DNA of 64,000 nt from Sneathiella sp. (GTDB taxonomy: Bacteria; Pseudomonadota; Alphaproteobacteria; Sneathiellales; Sneathiellaceae), in NCBI RefSeq assembly GCF_029233945.1, contig NZ_JARGOQ010000012.1, positions 1 to 64,000 on the forward strand, in the 5' to 3' direction. Made by a program: the position numbers and the translations under genes. This document shows, piece by piece, positions 32,031 through 41,408 of the stretch (position 1 is the first letter of the stretch; each line of letters opens with the position of its first letter). The notes beneath the pieces were generated by a model. It worked only from the letters and a program-made list of their open reading frames with translations. It searched no databases and was not told the origin of the DNA.

Positions 32031-32957
32031 TTAAGCACGGAGCAATGCTTTCACATGGGCATCCACCCCATCGGCCAGCCCCTCCAGATCATAACCGCCT
32101 TCGAGGGCAGAAACAACACGACCTGCCGCATGCCTGTCCGCGAGAGCCACCAGCTTTTTGGTGATCCAGCCATAATCGGCACCGGTCAGATTGAGGTTGG
32201 CGAGCGGGTCTTTTTCATGGGCATCGAAGCCCGCGGAAATTATCAGCAGTTCGGGGCGGAAAGCCTCCAGTGCGGGGAGGATAATATTATCATAGGCCTC
32301 CCGAAAGGCGCGGGAGCCTGATCCGGCGGCAAGGGGAACATTCACAATATTGCCAACCCCGGTTTCGCTGGCATCGCCCGTGCCGGGATAAAAGGGCGCC
32401 TGATGGCTGGAGGCATAGAGCAGTCCTGCGTCTTTTTCGAAAATCGCCTGAGTGCCATTGCCATGGTGCACATCGAAATCGACGACGGCAACGCGCTCAA
32501 GCCCGTATTTTTTCCGCGCATGGTAAGCGCCGATGGCGACATTATTATAAAGACAGAAGCCCATGGCCCGGTCCGCCTCCGCATGGTGGCCCGGCGGACG
32601 GATGGCGCAAAAAGCATTGCTCTTCTTATTTTTCATGACGGCATCGATGGCGGCGATAACGGCGCCGGCGGCACGCATCGCGGCCATTTGCGAGCCGGGC
32701 GACATCTTTGTATCGGGGTCGAGATTAATAATGCCAGCGACCGGCGCCCGCGCCACCAGCCCATCCAGATGAGCCTCCGTATGGGCCAAAGCAAGCTGCT
32801 CGCGTGACGCAAGGGGGGCGTCCACACGTTCCAGGGCCGGGAAGTTTTCAAGATCTAGCTGATGCAGGACAGCCCTCAACCGATCAGCTCGTTCCGGATG
32901 CCCGACACCGGTGTCATGAAACAGACAATCACGATGGGTAAAAAGATAGGTTGTCAT
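32031..32957 (-). CDS. histone deacetylase family protein
   Basis: HPERADRLRAVL, RPPGHHAEADRAMGFCLYNNVAIGA, VVDFDVHHGNGTQAIF, ISAGFDAHEKDPLANL; start MTTYLFTHRD. Confidence 0.93.
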   Translation of the reverse strand: MTTYLFTHRDCLFHDTGVGHPERADRLRAVLHQLDLENFPALERVDAPLASREQLALAHTEAHLDGLVARAPVAGIINLDPDTKMSPGSQMAAMRAAGAVIAAIDAVMKNKKSNAFCAIRPPGHHAEADRAMGFCLYNNVAIGAYHARKKYGLERVAVVDFDVHHGNGTQAIFEKDAGLLYASSHQAPFYPGTGDASETGVGNIVNVPLAAGSGSRAFREAYDNIILPALEAFRPELLIISAGFDAHEKDPLANLNLTGADYGWITKKLVALADRHAAGRVVSALEGGYDLEGLADGVDAHVKALLRA

Positions 32958-33079
32958 ATGCAGTCGATTCAACGCCTCGAAAAATGATCAATTTTATGTA
33001 TGTGCAGATTTTTTTGTTGCTTTTCAAGCAATTCAGTCTCAATTCTGTTATGATACGTGCAGAGTGAAATGTAATACAA

Positions 33080-34177
33080 ATGAACAAAACAGCACAATTG
33101 GCCATCATAGTGGTCATTGCCGCATTGGGCTATGGGGCGTGGCATTATCAGGACCAGCTTCCCTTCATCGGCGGCGGTAACGGCGAAGCACAGGCGACCA
33201 AGGGTCCCGCGCGACCGCCTCAGAACGTCATTGTTTCTGCGGTTGTGAGCAGGGCGTTGCCCCGCACCATCACGGCTATCGGCACGGCCAGAGCCAATGA
33301 ATCGGTGGTGATTACGTCGAAAGTTACCGGCAAAATCAATACACTGGACTTTAATGAGGGACAAAAAGTGAAGGTCGGCAAGCTGCTGGTTCAGCTTGAC
33401 GATACGGAACTGCGCGCCAACTTGACCGAATCGGAGGCTGCGCGCGACAATTCGCAGAAGCTTTATGACCGGGCGTTGAAGCTCTATGCCACGCGAAATG
33501 TCGCCAAGGCGCAGGTCGACCTGCTTCTCTCCGAGTTGCAGGCGACGGAGGCGGCGGTCTCGGCCGGAAAAGCGCGGCTCAGCGATTACCGGATCGCGGC
33601 ACCCTTCTCCGGGGTTCTCGGATTTCGGGAGGTGAGCGTTGGCTCGCTCGTGCAGCCGGGGGATGTTATTACCACGCTCGACGATACGGACACGATCAAG
33701 GTGGATTTCGATCTGCCGGAGACATATATCGCCGATGTCGGCCCGGGACTGAATTTCTCTGCGAAGAATGTCGCTTATCGCGACCGATTATTCAAAGGAG
33801 AGGTTGATACCATTTCCACCCGGGTGAATGAATTTACCCGTGCCGTCCGGGTGCGTGGATCGGTCCCGAATGAAGACGGGCTTCTGAAACCGGGCATGTT
33901 CCTCTCGGTCGAGCTGCAGATCAGTGTCGATGAAAATGCCCTGCTGATCTCTGAAGAGGCGGTTGTGCTCACGATTTCCGGGCCTATCGTCTATGCGGTC
34001 TCGGATGGCAAGGCGGTGCGCACACCGGTTAAAATCGGGCGTCGTATCAGGGGGTTTGCGGAAGTTATTGAGGGATTGGATGAAGGTGATCAGGTGATCA
34101 CTGAAGGCCTTCAGAAAGTCAAGGATGGTGCGCCGGTCAACCCGAGCGCATCGGTTTCAACCTCTGAGGCATCATAA
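33080..34177 (+). CDS. RND efflux transporter periplasmic adaptor (membrane fusion protein)
   Basis: N-terminal anchor; biotinyl-lipoyl-like VTGKINTLDFNEGQKVKVGKLLVQLDD; RIAAPFSGVLGFREVSVGSLVQPGD. Confidence 0.93.
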   Translation: MNKTAQLAIIVVIAALGYGAWHYQDQLPFIGGGNGEAQATKGPARPPQNVIVSAVVSRALPRTITAIGTARANESVVITSKVTGKINTLDFNEGQKVKVGKLLVQLDDTELRANLTESEAARDNSQKLYDRALKLYATRNVAKAQVDLLLSELQATEAAVSAGKARLSDYRIAAPFSGVLGFREVSVGSLVQPGDVITTLDDTDTIKVDFDLPETYIADVGPGLNFSAKNVAYRDRLFKGEVDTISTRVNEFTRAVRVRGSVPNEDGLLKPGMFLSVELQISVDENALLISEEAVVLTISGPIVYAVSDGKAVRTPVKIGRRIRGFAEVIEGLDEGDQVITEGLQKVKDGAPVNPSASVSTSEAS

Positions 34178-37100
34178 TGCGGCTGCCTGACCTCGCCATC
34201 AAGCGTCCGGTTCTGGCCATCGTTTTCTCGGCAGTACTGGTCCTTTTCGGCCTGTTTTCCTATCAATCCTTAAGCGTTCGGGAATATCCGGATATCGACA
34301 GCCCGAATGTCTCGATCCAGACCTCCTATCGCGGCGCGTCGGCGGAAATTATCGAAAGCCAGATAACCCAGGTGATCGAGGATGCAGTCGCCGGGATCAG
34401 CGGGGTGGAGCGGATTTCCTCCACCAGCCGGGAAGAATATTCCACGGTCGGTGTGGAATTCTCGCTGAACCGGGATATTGAATCCGCGACAAACGATGTG
34501 CGCGACCGCATTTCCCGCATCGTCAACCAGCTTCCCGAAGAGGCGGACCCGCCGCGTATTTCAAAATCCGAGAGTGACGCCCGGCCCATCCTCTGGCTGT
34601 CGCTGACCAGTGATAGATTTAACCAGCTTGAACTTACCGACTATGCAGAACGAAACCTTGTCGACCCCTTATCGACGGTTGACGGGGTGGCAAATGTGCG
34701 CATCGGCGGCGCCCGCCGCTATGCCATGCGCATCTGGCTTGATACGCCGGCGATGGCCGCGCGGGGCATAACGGTCGCTGATATTGAATACGCCATTCGC
34801 GAACAGAATGTGCAAATTCCCTCCGGCCGGATTGAATCGAACATGCGGGAATTCAGCATCAAGACCCAGTCGGATCTCAGAACAGCCGAGGAATTTCGCC
34901 GGATCATCCTTTATGACTATGCCGACGGCCGGGTGCGCCTCGGCGATGTGGCCGAAGTGGAGATCGCGCCGGAAAACGACCGGACGAACCTCCGGGTCAA
35001 CGGGCAGACGGCCATCGGTCTTGGCGTGGTTCGCCAATCGGGCGCCAATGTGCTGGAGGTTGCCAATGGTGTGAAGAAAATTGTCGAACGGCTGCAGAAC
35101 AATCTTCCCACCGGCTTGAACATCCAAGTGTCCTATGACCAGTCGGTCTTCATCAGCCAATCGATCAAGGAGGTGTTCTTCGCCCTCGGCGTTGCCATGG
35201 TTCTGGTCATTCTGGTTATCTTTTTCTTCCTGCGCTCCATCGCGGCCACCTTTATTCCGGCCGTTGCCATACCGGTCTCGATCATTGCCACGCTGACCAT
35301 TCTCGGCGCGCTCGATTATTCCGTGAATGTGCTCACGCTGCTTGCGCTGGTGCTGGCCATCGGCCTTGTTGTCGATGACGCGATTGTCGTGCTGGAAAAT
35401 ATCCATCGCCGGATCGAGGCGGGGGAACCACCTCTCCTCGCGGCGAGCCGGGGCGCGAAGCAGGTCGGCTTCGCCGTTGTTGCGACGACCATCGTCCTGA
35501 TCGCTGTCTTTATCCCGATTTCCTTCCTTGACGGCACAACGGGCCGGTTGTTCCGGGAGTTTGGCGTTGCCGTTGCCGCCGCTGTCATGTTTTCGTCCTT
35601 CGTTGCGTTGACATTGACACCGATGCTCTGCTCCAAGCTGCTGGTTGAGACGAATAAGGAAGGCTGGTTCTATAAATCGACGGAGCGTCTTTTCACCGGC
35701 CTTGCCGCTCTCTATGGCGGCGCATTGAAATGGACGTTGAAAATTCCGTTGGTGGTCGTGGCGATTGCCATCGGCTTTTCGGCGCTGGCCTATAACTTCT
35801 ACGAGATCATCCCGAAGGAATTCGCTCCGACCGAAGATCGCGGCGTCTTTTATATGCCGGTGAAAGGCCCTGAAGGGGCCACCATGGAATATACCCGCAA
35901 TAATGTCGACAGGATCGAAGAGGTTCTGAAACCCCTCGAAGAAAGCGGGGAGGCGCGACGCCTTTTTGCCTTCCTCGGCACCTTCCGCCAGCCGGGACCA
36001 GTCAATGAGGCCTTCATGCTGGTCGGTCTTGTCCCTTGGGAGCAGCGGGAACGGTCACAGCAGGAAATTGTCAATGAAGTGTTCCCCAAGCTGCTCGCCA
36101 TCCCTGGCGTAAAGGTCTATGCGATTAATCCCGCCAGTCTCGGTCAGCGCGGCTTTTCCGCCCCGGTCCGGATTATCATCGGGGGTCCCTCCTATGACAT
36201 CATCAATGAATGGGTCGATAGGGTTATAGAACGCGCACAGGAAAATCCGCAGCTTCTCAATATCACCAAGGATTTTGAGGAAACCCAGCCGCAGATCCAT
36301 CTGGATATCGATCGTGCGCGCGCGTCTAACCTCGGGGTGACGATCGAAACCATTGGCCGAACCCTTGAAACACTGATGGGTGCGCGCAATGTCACTACCT
36401 ATGACCAGGGCGGCAAGCAGTATGAAGTGATCGTGCAGGCCCGCAAGGAAGATCGTGGCAGTCGCGATGATTTGTCGAATGTCTATGTTCGCTCCGAGGT
36501 GGCGGATCAGCTGATCCCGCTTTCTGGCTTTGTCACGCTAAGGGAAGAGGCAGGGCCGGGTGAGCTCAAGCGCACTGACCGCCTGCGCACGATTGAGATT
36601 TCCGCTTCTCTCGGGCCGGACTACACGCTGGAAAAGGCGCTCAACTATCTGGAGACCATTGTCCGGGAGGAAGCCGGGGAGGAAGCGACGATCTCCTATG
36701 ATGGTCTCAGCCGTTCGTATAAGGACTCCAATCAGGCGCTGGTCTTCACATTCGTGACGGCGCTTCTGGTGGTGTTTCTCGCCCTTGCCGCGCAGTTCGA
36801 AAGTTTCATCCATCCGATGATCATCATGACGACGGTGCCGCTCGCCATTACGGGCGCGCTTGGTTCCATCTTGCTCGCGGGGCTGACGCTCAATATTTAT
36901 AGCCAGATCGGGATGATCATGCTGATTGGGCTGACAGCGAAGAACGCGATTTTGATCGTGGAATTTGCAAACCAGCTCCGGGACGAGGGCGCGGATATCC
37001 TCACCGCGATACAGGAGTCGGCGATCATCCGGCTGCGCCCGATCCTGATGACGACGATTTCAACGGCCCTCGGGGCGGTTCCGCTCGCAATCGCAACCGG

Positions 37101-37287
37101 CGCGGGCGCGGAAAGCCGGGAGGCCATCGGCATTGTCATCATCGGTGGTTTGATATTCTCGACCGTTCTATCGCTCTTTGTCGTGCCGGTGGTCTATATT
37201 TTGTTGGCCCGGTTCAGCCGCCCCTCCGGTTATCTTGCGGCGCGCCTTAACGAGCTGGAAGCCGCACATTCGGACATCCATAAGTAA
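34177..37287 (+). CDS. RND (AcrB/HAE1-type) efflux transporter permease
   Basis: 1036 aa; PDLAIKRPVLAIVFSAVLVLFG, LVLAIGLVVDDAIVVLENIHR; 1-bp overlap (TAATG) with adaptor gene. Confidence 0.95.
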   Translation: MRLPDLAIKRPVLAIVFSAVLVLFGLFSYQSLSVREYPDIDSPNVSIQTSYRGASAEIIESQITQVIEDAVAGISGVERISSTSREEYSTVGVEFSLNRDIESATNDVRDRISRIVNQLPEEADPPRISKSESDARPILWLSLTSDRFNQLELTDYAERNLVDPLSTVDGVANVRIGGARRYAMRIWLDTPAMAARGITVADIEYAIREQNVQIPSGRIESNMREFSIKTQSDLRTAEEFRRIILYDYADGRVRLGDVAEVEIAPENDRTNLRVNGQTAIGLGVVRQSGANVLEVANGVKKIVERLQNNLPTGLNIQVSYDQSVFISQSIKEVFFALGVAMVLVILVIFFFLRSIAATFIPAVAIPVSIIATLTILGALDYSVNVLTLLALVLAIGLVVDDAIVVLENIHRRIEAGEPPLLAASRGAKQVGFAVVATTIVLIAVFIPISFLDGTTGRLFREFGVAVAAAVMFSSFVALTLTPMLCSKLLVETNKEGWFYKSTERLFTGLAALYGGALKWTLKIPLVVVAIAIGFSALAYNFYEIIPKEFAPTEDRGVFYMPVKGPEGATMEYTRNNVDRIEEVLKPLEESGEARRLFAFLGTFRQPGPVNEAFMLVGLVPWEQRERSQQEIVNEVFPKLLAIPGVKVYAINPASLGQRGFSAPVRIIIGGPSYDIINEWVDRVIERAQENPQLLNITKDFEETQPQIHLDIDRARASNLGVTIETIGRTLETLMGARNVTTYDQGGKQYEVIVQARKEDRGSRDDLSNVYVRSEVADQLIPLSGFVTLREEAGPGELKRTDRLRTIEISASLGPDYTLEKALNYLETIVREEAGEEATISYDGLSRSYKDSNQALVFTFVTALLVVFLALAAQFESFIHPMIIMTTVPLAITGALGSILLAGLTLNIYSQIGMIMLIGLTAKNAILIVEFANQLRDEGADILTAIQESAIIRLRPILMTTISTALGAVPLAIATGAGAESREAIGIVIIGGLIFSTVLSLFVVPVVYILLARFSRPSGYLAARLNELEAAHSDIHK

Positions 37288-37311
37288 GACAGAAATCGGG
37301 CGGAAGGGCGC

Positions 37312-37968
37312 CTAGAGCGACTTGCCGATCCAGCGGACCCGGCCGATAATATTCAACTGGTCAAGATCGGCATTGCGGATCTGGTGGGGGGGGTAAAAGT
37401 CCCTGTTGTCGCTGACCACATCGATACCGCCCGGAAACTTCTGTAGCCGCTTGATATAGGCACAATCCTCGAACACGAACGCCATGATCGAGCCGGAGAC
37501 ATCCGGGTCTGTCTGATCGACCATTACCAGGCTGCCGTCGCTGATGGTCGGTTCCATGCTGTCGCCACTGACCTCCAGAACAGCGAGCCCGTCCACTGAA
37601 CTGCGGCCGAACTTCCGAAGGAGATAGCTGCGCGTGAAGGGGATGTAGTCGCGGATTTGCAGACGGTCATTGATGGAGCCATGGCCCGCTGCCAACTGCG
37701 CTTCCACATGCGGTACGAAGGCCAGAACGCTGTTGTCATCGCCCGTGCCGGGTTCGGCGATAGCGCCGCGGCCAGTGAGAAGCCAGTCGATGCTGATACC
37801 TAATATATTAAGTCTTTGCAGAATTTTGCCGCCGGGCAGGTTATTTCCCGCCTCATAGCCTTGCCAGGCCTGATGACTGCAGCCCAGCCTTCCTGCAATG
37901 GCTTTCTGGGAAAGTCCCAAATACTCCCTTGTTTCCCGTATTCGTCTGTATATTTCGCGGTCATCCAT
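37312..37968 (-). CDS. XRE-type HTH repressor with S24/LexA-like C-terminal domain
   Basis: N-terminal HTH (LGLSQKAIAGRLGCSHQAWQGYEAG); LAAGHGS putative Ala-Gly region, GDSMEPTISDGSLVMVD (Ser) and CAYIKRLQ (Lys). Confidence 0.85.
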   Translation of the reverse strand: MDDREIYRRIRETREYLGLSQKAIAGRLGCSHQAWQGYEAGNNLPGGKILQRLNILGISIDWLLTGRGAIAEPGTGDDNSVLAFVPHVEAQLAAGHGSINDRLQIRDYIPFTRSYLLRKFGRSSVDGLAVLEVSGDSMEPTISDGSLVMVDQTDPDVSGSIMAFVFEDCAYIKRLQKFPGGIDVVSDNRDFYPPHQIRNADLDQLNIIGRVRWIGKSL

Positions 37969-37970
37969 CT

Positions 37971-38103
37971 ATCAGTACCAAAAGCAGCATTCATGGTGTA
38001 TCAAGCCGGGCATCATATCTCATAAAATTTAAAATAAATACTAAAAAAATATATATTAGTACTAATTTAATCTTCAAACTACTAAAAAAATATATATACT
38101 GAT
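37971..38103. promoter_or_regulatory. AT-rich putative operator/promoter region of the S24-type repressor
   Basis: 38011-38100 has 12 G/C in 90 nt. ATTAGTACTAAT perfect palindrome at 38055-38066, related ATCAGTACCAAA at 37971-37982, TACTGAT at 38097-38103. Confidence 0.5.
38039..38097. repeat. 18-bp perfect direct repeat TACTAAAAAAATATATAT, two copies 41 bp apart (start to start)
   Basis: Copies at 38039-38056 and 38080-38097. Confidence 0.85.
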
Positions 38104-38132
38104 ATCGAGAAAGGATTGGCACCTCCTTTCCA

Positions 38133-38366
38133 ATGCGTATTTCAAAGCAAGGGAGAAGGGCATTGAATTCGGTTATGACGACTGCAATCAACGGATATGA
38201 ATCTGTTCTGAACGGGGAGAAAAGCGGTGTCGACTATCTTATCGAGATTATCAGGACGCACCGAATCACGGATGATGAACTCATCTATCTTACCTACATG
38301 GCGGCCGATATCGTGGAGCGGCGGGTGCCTGCGGAGTTGATTCTCGCGAAATACGGATCGGAATGA
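38133..38366 (+). CDS. small protein of unknown function divergent from the S24-type repressor
   Basis: 77 aa ORF beside the AT-rich region; alternative TTG start at 38163 preceded by GGGAGAAGG, or ATG at 38175. Confidence 0.55.
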   Translation: MRISKQGRRALNSVMTTAINGYESVLNGEKSGVDYLIEIIRTHRITDDELIYLTYMAADIVERRVPAELILAKYGSE

Positions 38367-38475
38367 TCCTTTTCCCCGGTGGAGTGTAATCGCGGTTCCC
38401 TCAAGGACCGGGCACGGCTATGATTAAGCGCGATTTTGAAGTATGGGCGCCTTATTTATTCAAGGAACGGGTTAA

Positions 38476-39213
38476 ATGCCAGACAAAGGGAAAGTTCTAT
38501 TGTTGACCGGCGCGAGCCGGGGGATTGGGCACGCCACAGTCAAACGCTTTAGTGCTGCGGGCTGGCGGGTTCTGACGGTATCGCGTCAGGCCTTTTCAGA
38601 ATATTGCCCCTGGGAAGGCGGCGAGAAGGATCATTTGCAGATCGACCTTGCGGACATTGAGGCGCTTCCGGCAGCCATCGATCATATCCGCGAGAAGCTT
38701 AACGGCGCACCTCTCCATGCACTGGTGAATAACGCTGGCGTATCGCCCAAGGGGCCAGAGGGGGAGCGTTTCAACACCCTTAATTCGAACTTCTCCGATT
38801 GGCGGCATGTCTATAACGTCAACCTGTTTGCGCCGCTGATGCTGGCGCAAGGGTTGTTCGACGAGCTGGTGGCCGGGAAGGGCGCCATCGTCAATGTCAC
38901 CTCCATCGCCGGGGGGCATGTCCATCCTTTCGCGGGCTCGGCCTACGGTACGTCGAAGGCGGCACTTGCGGCGCTGACGCGGGAAATGGCGTCGGATTTC
39001 GGCCCCTACGGTGTCCGCGTCAATGCCATCGCACCTGGCGAGATCGACACCTCCATCCTGTCGCCGGGAACGGAAGACATGATCAAGGATATCCCGCTCC
39101 GCCGTCTGGGCCGGCCCGAAGAAGTGGCCTCCACCATCTATTTCCTCTGCGATGCGCCATCGTCCTACGTGACCGGTGCGGAGGTTCATATCAACGGCGG
39201 CCAGCATGTGTGA
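38476..39213 (+). CDS. SDR family oxidoreductase
   Basis: LLTGASRGIGHATVKRF, NNAG, SAYGTSKAAL, C-terminal YVTGAEVHINGGQHV. Confidence 0.93.
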   Translation: MPDKGKVLLLTGASRGIGHATVKRFSAAGWRVLTVSRQAFSEYCPWEGGEKDHLQIDLADIEALPAAIDHIREKLNGAPLHALVNNAGVSPKGPEGERFNTLNSNFSDWRHVYNVNLFAPLMLAQGLFDELVAGKGAIVNVTSIAGGHVHPFAGSAYGTSKAALAALTREMASDFGPYGVRVNAIAPGEIDTSILSPGTEDMIKDIPLRRLGRPEEVASTIYFLCDAPSSYVTGAEVHINGGQHV

Positions 39214-39220
39214 AGCATAG

Positions 39221-39826
39221 ATGGAACTTCCGGGTACTGCAGCCTATACGGAGACGGCGGAGCGGTTAATTCCGCGCTTTGAAGCACTGGCCTTTGATGA
39301 TGTGCATGCGGTTATGCTCGACCTGATGCCGGTTGAACCGGTTTGCCTGCTGGATATCGGGGCAGGGACCGGGCGGGACGCGGCTCACTTTGCGGTGCAA
39401 GGCCATCAGGTAACGGCAGTGGAGCCGACCGATGCCCTGCGTAACGCCGGTCAGAAAATTCACGCGGCTCATGATATTGAATGGATCGATGACGGCCTTC
39501 CCGAACTTGCCGCACTTGCAGGACGAAAAGGCGCGTTTGATTTTATCCTGCTTGCCGGCGTCTGGATGCATCTGGACATGCAGGAGAGGATCAAGGGTAT
39601 GCAGGTGCTTGCTTCCCTTATGAGCCCGGGGGCAAGTCTGATTATGTCGCTTCGCCATGGTCCTATACCGAGAGGTCGACAGATATTCGAGGTAACGGGT
39701 GCGGCAACAATCGAACTCGCCAAACAGGCCGGGTTGCGCCTGGTCCGTGAACGCCATACGGAGTCCATCCAGCCGGACAACCAGGCCAACGGCGTGCACT
39801 GGACAATGCTGGCATTTCAAGGCTAA
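39221..39826 (+). CDS. class I SAM-dependent methyltransferase
   Basis: VCLLDIGAGTGRDAAHFAVQGHQVTAVEPTD motif I; 7 nt after the SDR gene. Confidence 0.88.
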   Translation: MELPGTAAYTETAERLIPRFEALAFDDVHAVMLDLMPVEPVCLLDIGAGTGRDAAHFAVQGHQVTAVEPTDALRNAGQKIHAAHDIEWIDDGLPELAALAGRKGAFDFILLAGVWMHLDMQERIKGMQVLASLMSPGASLIMSLRHGPIPRGRQIFEVTGAATIELAKQAGLRLVRERHTESIQPDNQANGVHWTMLAFQG

Positions 39827-39834
39827 CCGCCGAC

Positions 39835-39880
39835 TGCTTAAAAAGAAGGCTCTTTGTTGCGCTTGAGTATTTTTTAAGCA
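39835..39880. repeat. 10-bp perfect inverted repeat TGCTTAAAAA-N26-TTTTTAAGCA
   Basis: Arms at 39835-39844 and 39871-39880 between the methyltransferase gene and ABC permease gene. Confidence 0.6.
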
Positions 39881-39977
39881 TATTTTGAATCTGATCCGCC
39901 ATTTTCCCATAGAAAACAAGACATCCTAATATGGCATTCTTCTTGCTGATACAGGGGAACAGAGTGGGATATGTGCC

Positions 39978-40655
39978 TTGGAATTCAGGTTCTTTGAAAT
40001 ATACCGCAGCGGAGAATATCTCTCCTTGCTGGCGGAGGGGGCGGGACTAAGCGCGGCACTTGCCGTTGGCGGCGGTCTGATGGGCTTGATTTTCGCGACT
40101 CTTCTGGCGTCCTTTCGCTATTCCAAAGTGCCTGTATTGCAGCAGGTTTCGACCGTCTACACCGAATTTATCCGCAATACACCGCTGATCGTGCAGCTTT
40201 TTATTGTGGCCTTCGGTCTACCGCTTTTACTTGGCTATCAATGGCCGTTCTGGGGCCATGCCTTGCTGGCCCTCACCATCAATTTCTCTGCGTATTTTGC
40301 CGAGATTTTGCGCTCAGGTTTCAGCGCCATTCCGGGTGGCCAGATCGAGGCGGCGGCCTCTCTCGGCCTTAAAAAGCCGGTTATCTTTCGCAAGATTATC
40401 TTTCCGCAGGCCGTGGCGATGATGTATCCCTCGCTCAACAGCCAGTTTATCTTTCTCTTTCTCACCACGGGCGTGATCGCCGAGATCGGGGTGAGGGACC
40501 TGATGTATGCGGGGCTTTACATCGACAGCCGGACTTTCCGCTCATTCGAGGTCTTTTTCTCCATCACCGTCATTTATATCGCCATGGCGCTCCTGTTCAA
40601 GACACTGCTGCAGCTTCTGCATCGCGGCCTGTTCAAATGGAAGGGCGTGCGATGA
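39978..40655 (+). CDS. polar amino acid ABC transporter permease
   Basis: EFIRNTPLIVQLFIVAFGLP; EAAASLGLKKPVIFRKIIFPQA (EAA loop). TTG start. Confidence 0.9.
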   Translation: MEFRFFEIYRSGEYLSLLAEGAGLSAALAVGGGLMGLIFATLLASFRYSKVPVLQQVSTVYTEFIRNTPLIVQLFIVAFGLPLLLGYQWPFWGHALLALTINFSAYFAEILRSGFSAIPGGQIEAAASLGLKKPVIFRKIIFPQAVAMMYPSLNSQFIFLFLTTGVIAEIGVRDLMYAGLYIDSRTFRSFEVFFSITVIYIAMALLFKTLLQLLHRGLFKWKGVR

Positions 40656-41359
40656 AAGACGCCTTTGTTGCAGTTCTTGGAAAGCCGTTCGGGATTGTCC
40701 TCTTCCAGCTGATCGATGCGACCCAGTTCACGATCTATCTCTCGCTTATCGCCTTTATCGGCGGCGGGATTGTCGGGCTTCTGATCACCTTGGTGAAAAC
40801 CTCCCCGTCGAAATACGGGAAGATGGCGGCGACGAGCTATATCTGGATGTTCCAGTCCGTGCCGCTCTTGCTGATGCTGTTCCTGCTTGGGCTTGGTATC
40901 CCGCGTCTGTTCGGTATTGTCATCGATCCGTGGCTGGCGGCGAGTATCGCGCTCACGGTCTATGCCAGCGCGTATCTTGCGGATGTCTGGCGCGGCGCGG
41001 TGGAGGCGGTCCCGGCGGGGCAATGGGAAGGGGGGCGCTCCCTCGGGCTTGGCTTCCTGCAGATTGTCCGGCTGATCATCCTTCCGCAGGCCTTTCGCTT
41101 GTCCCTCGCGCCGACCGTCGGCTTCATGGTGCAGATTATCAAGGGAACCTCACTCGCCTATATCATCGGCTTTCACGACCTGATGAATGTGGGGAAACGC
41201 TGGGCCAATGCGCCGGTCACGGGAACCGAGCCCTATATTATCTTTCCGATCATGGCGCTGATCTATTTCTGTCTCTGCTTTCCCTTGTCCTACTGGTCCC
41301 GCTATCTGGAGCGAAAGCTGGGTTCGGTCCCCAAAAGGAAACTTCCCACAACCGCGTGA
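40652..41359 (+). CDS. polar amino acid ABC transporter permease (second)
   Basis: QSVPLLLMLFLLGLGIP; EGGRSLGLGFLQIVRLIILPQAF. ATGA overlap with preceding gene. Confidence 0.9.
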   Translation: MKDAFVAVLGKPFGIVLFQLIDATQFTIYLSLIAFIGGGIVGLLITLVKTSPSKYGKMAATSYIWMFQSVPLLLMLFLLGLGIPRLFGIVIDPWLAASIALTVYASAYLADVWRGAVEAVPAGQWEGGRSLGLGFLQIVRLIILPQAFRLSLAPTVGFMVQIIKGTSLAYIIGFHDLMNVGKRWANAPVTGTEPYIIFPIMALIYFCLCFPLSYWSRYLERKLGSVPKRKLPTTA

Positions 41360-41408
41360 AACAACACCCAGGCATGGGTAAATGCATCAACAGAAAAGGA
41401 GTTACTTC

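Noticed and set aside
37312-38366. Prophage or integrative element
   Set aside because: Only a CI/LexA-like regulator and one small ORF; no integrase, att-like repeats or structural genes seen, flanked by ordinary chromosomal genes.
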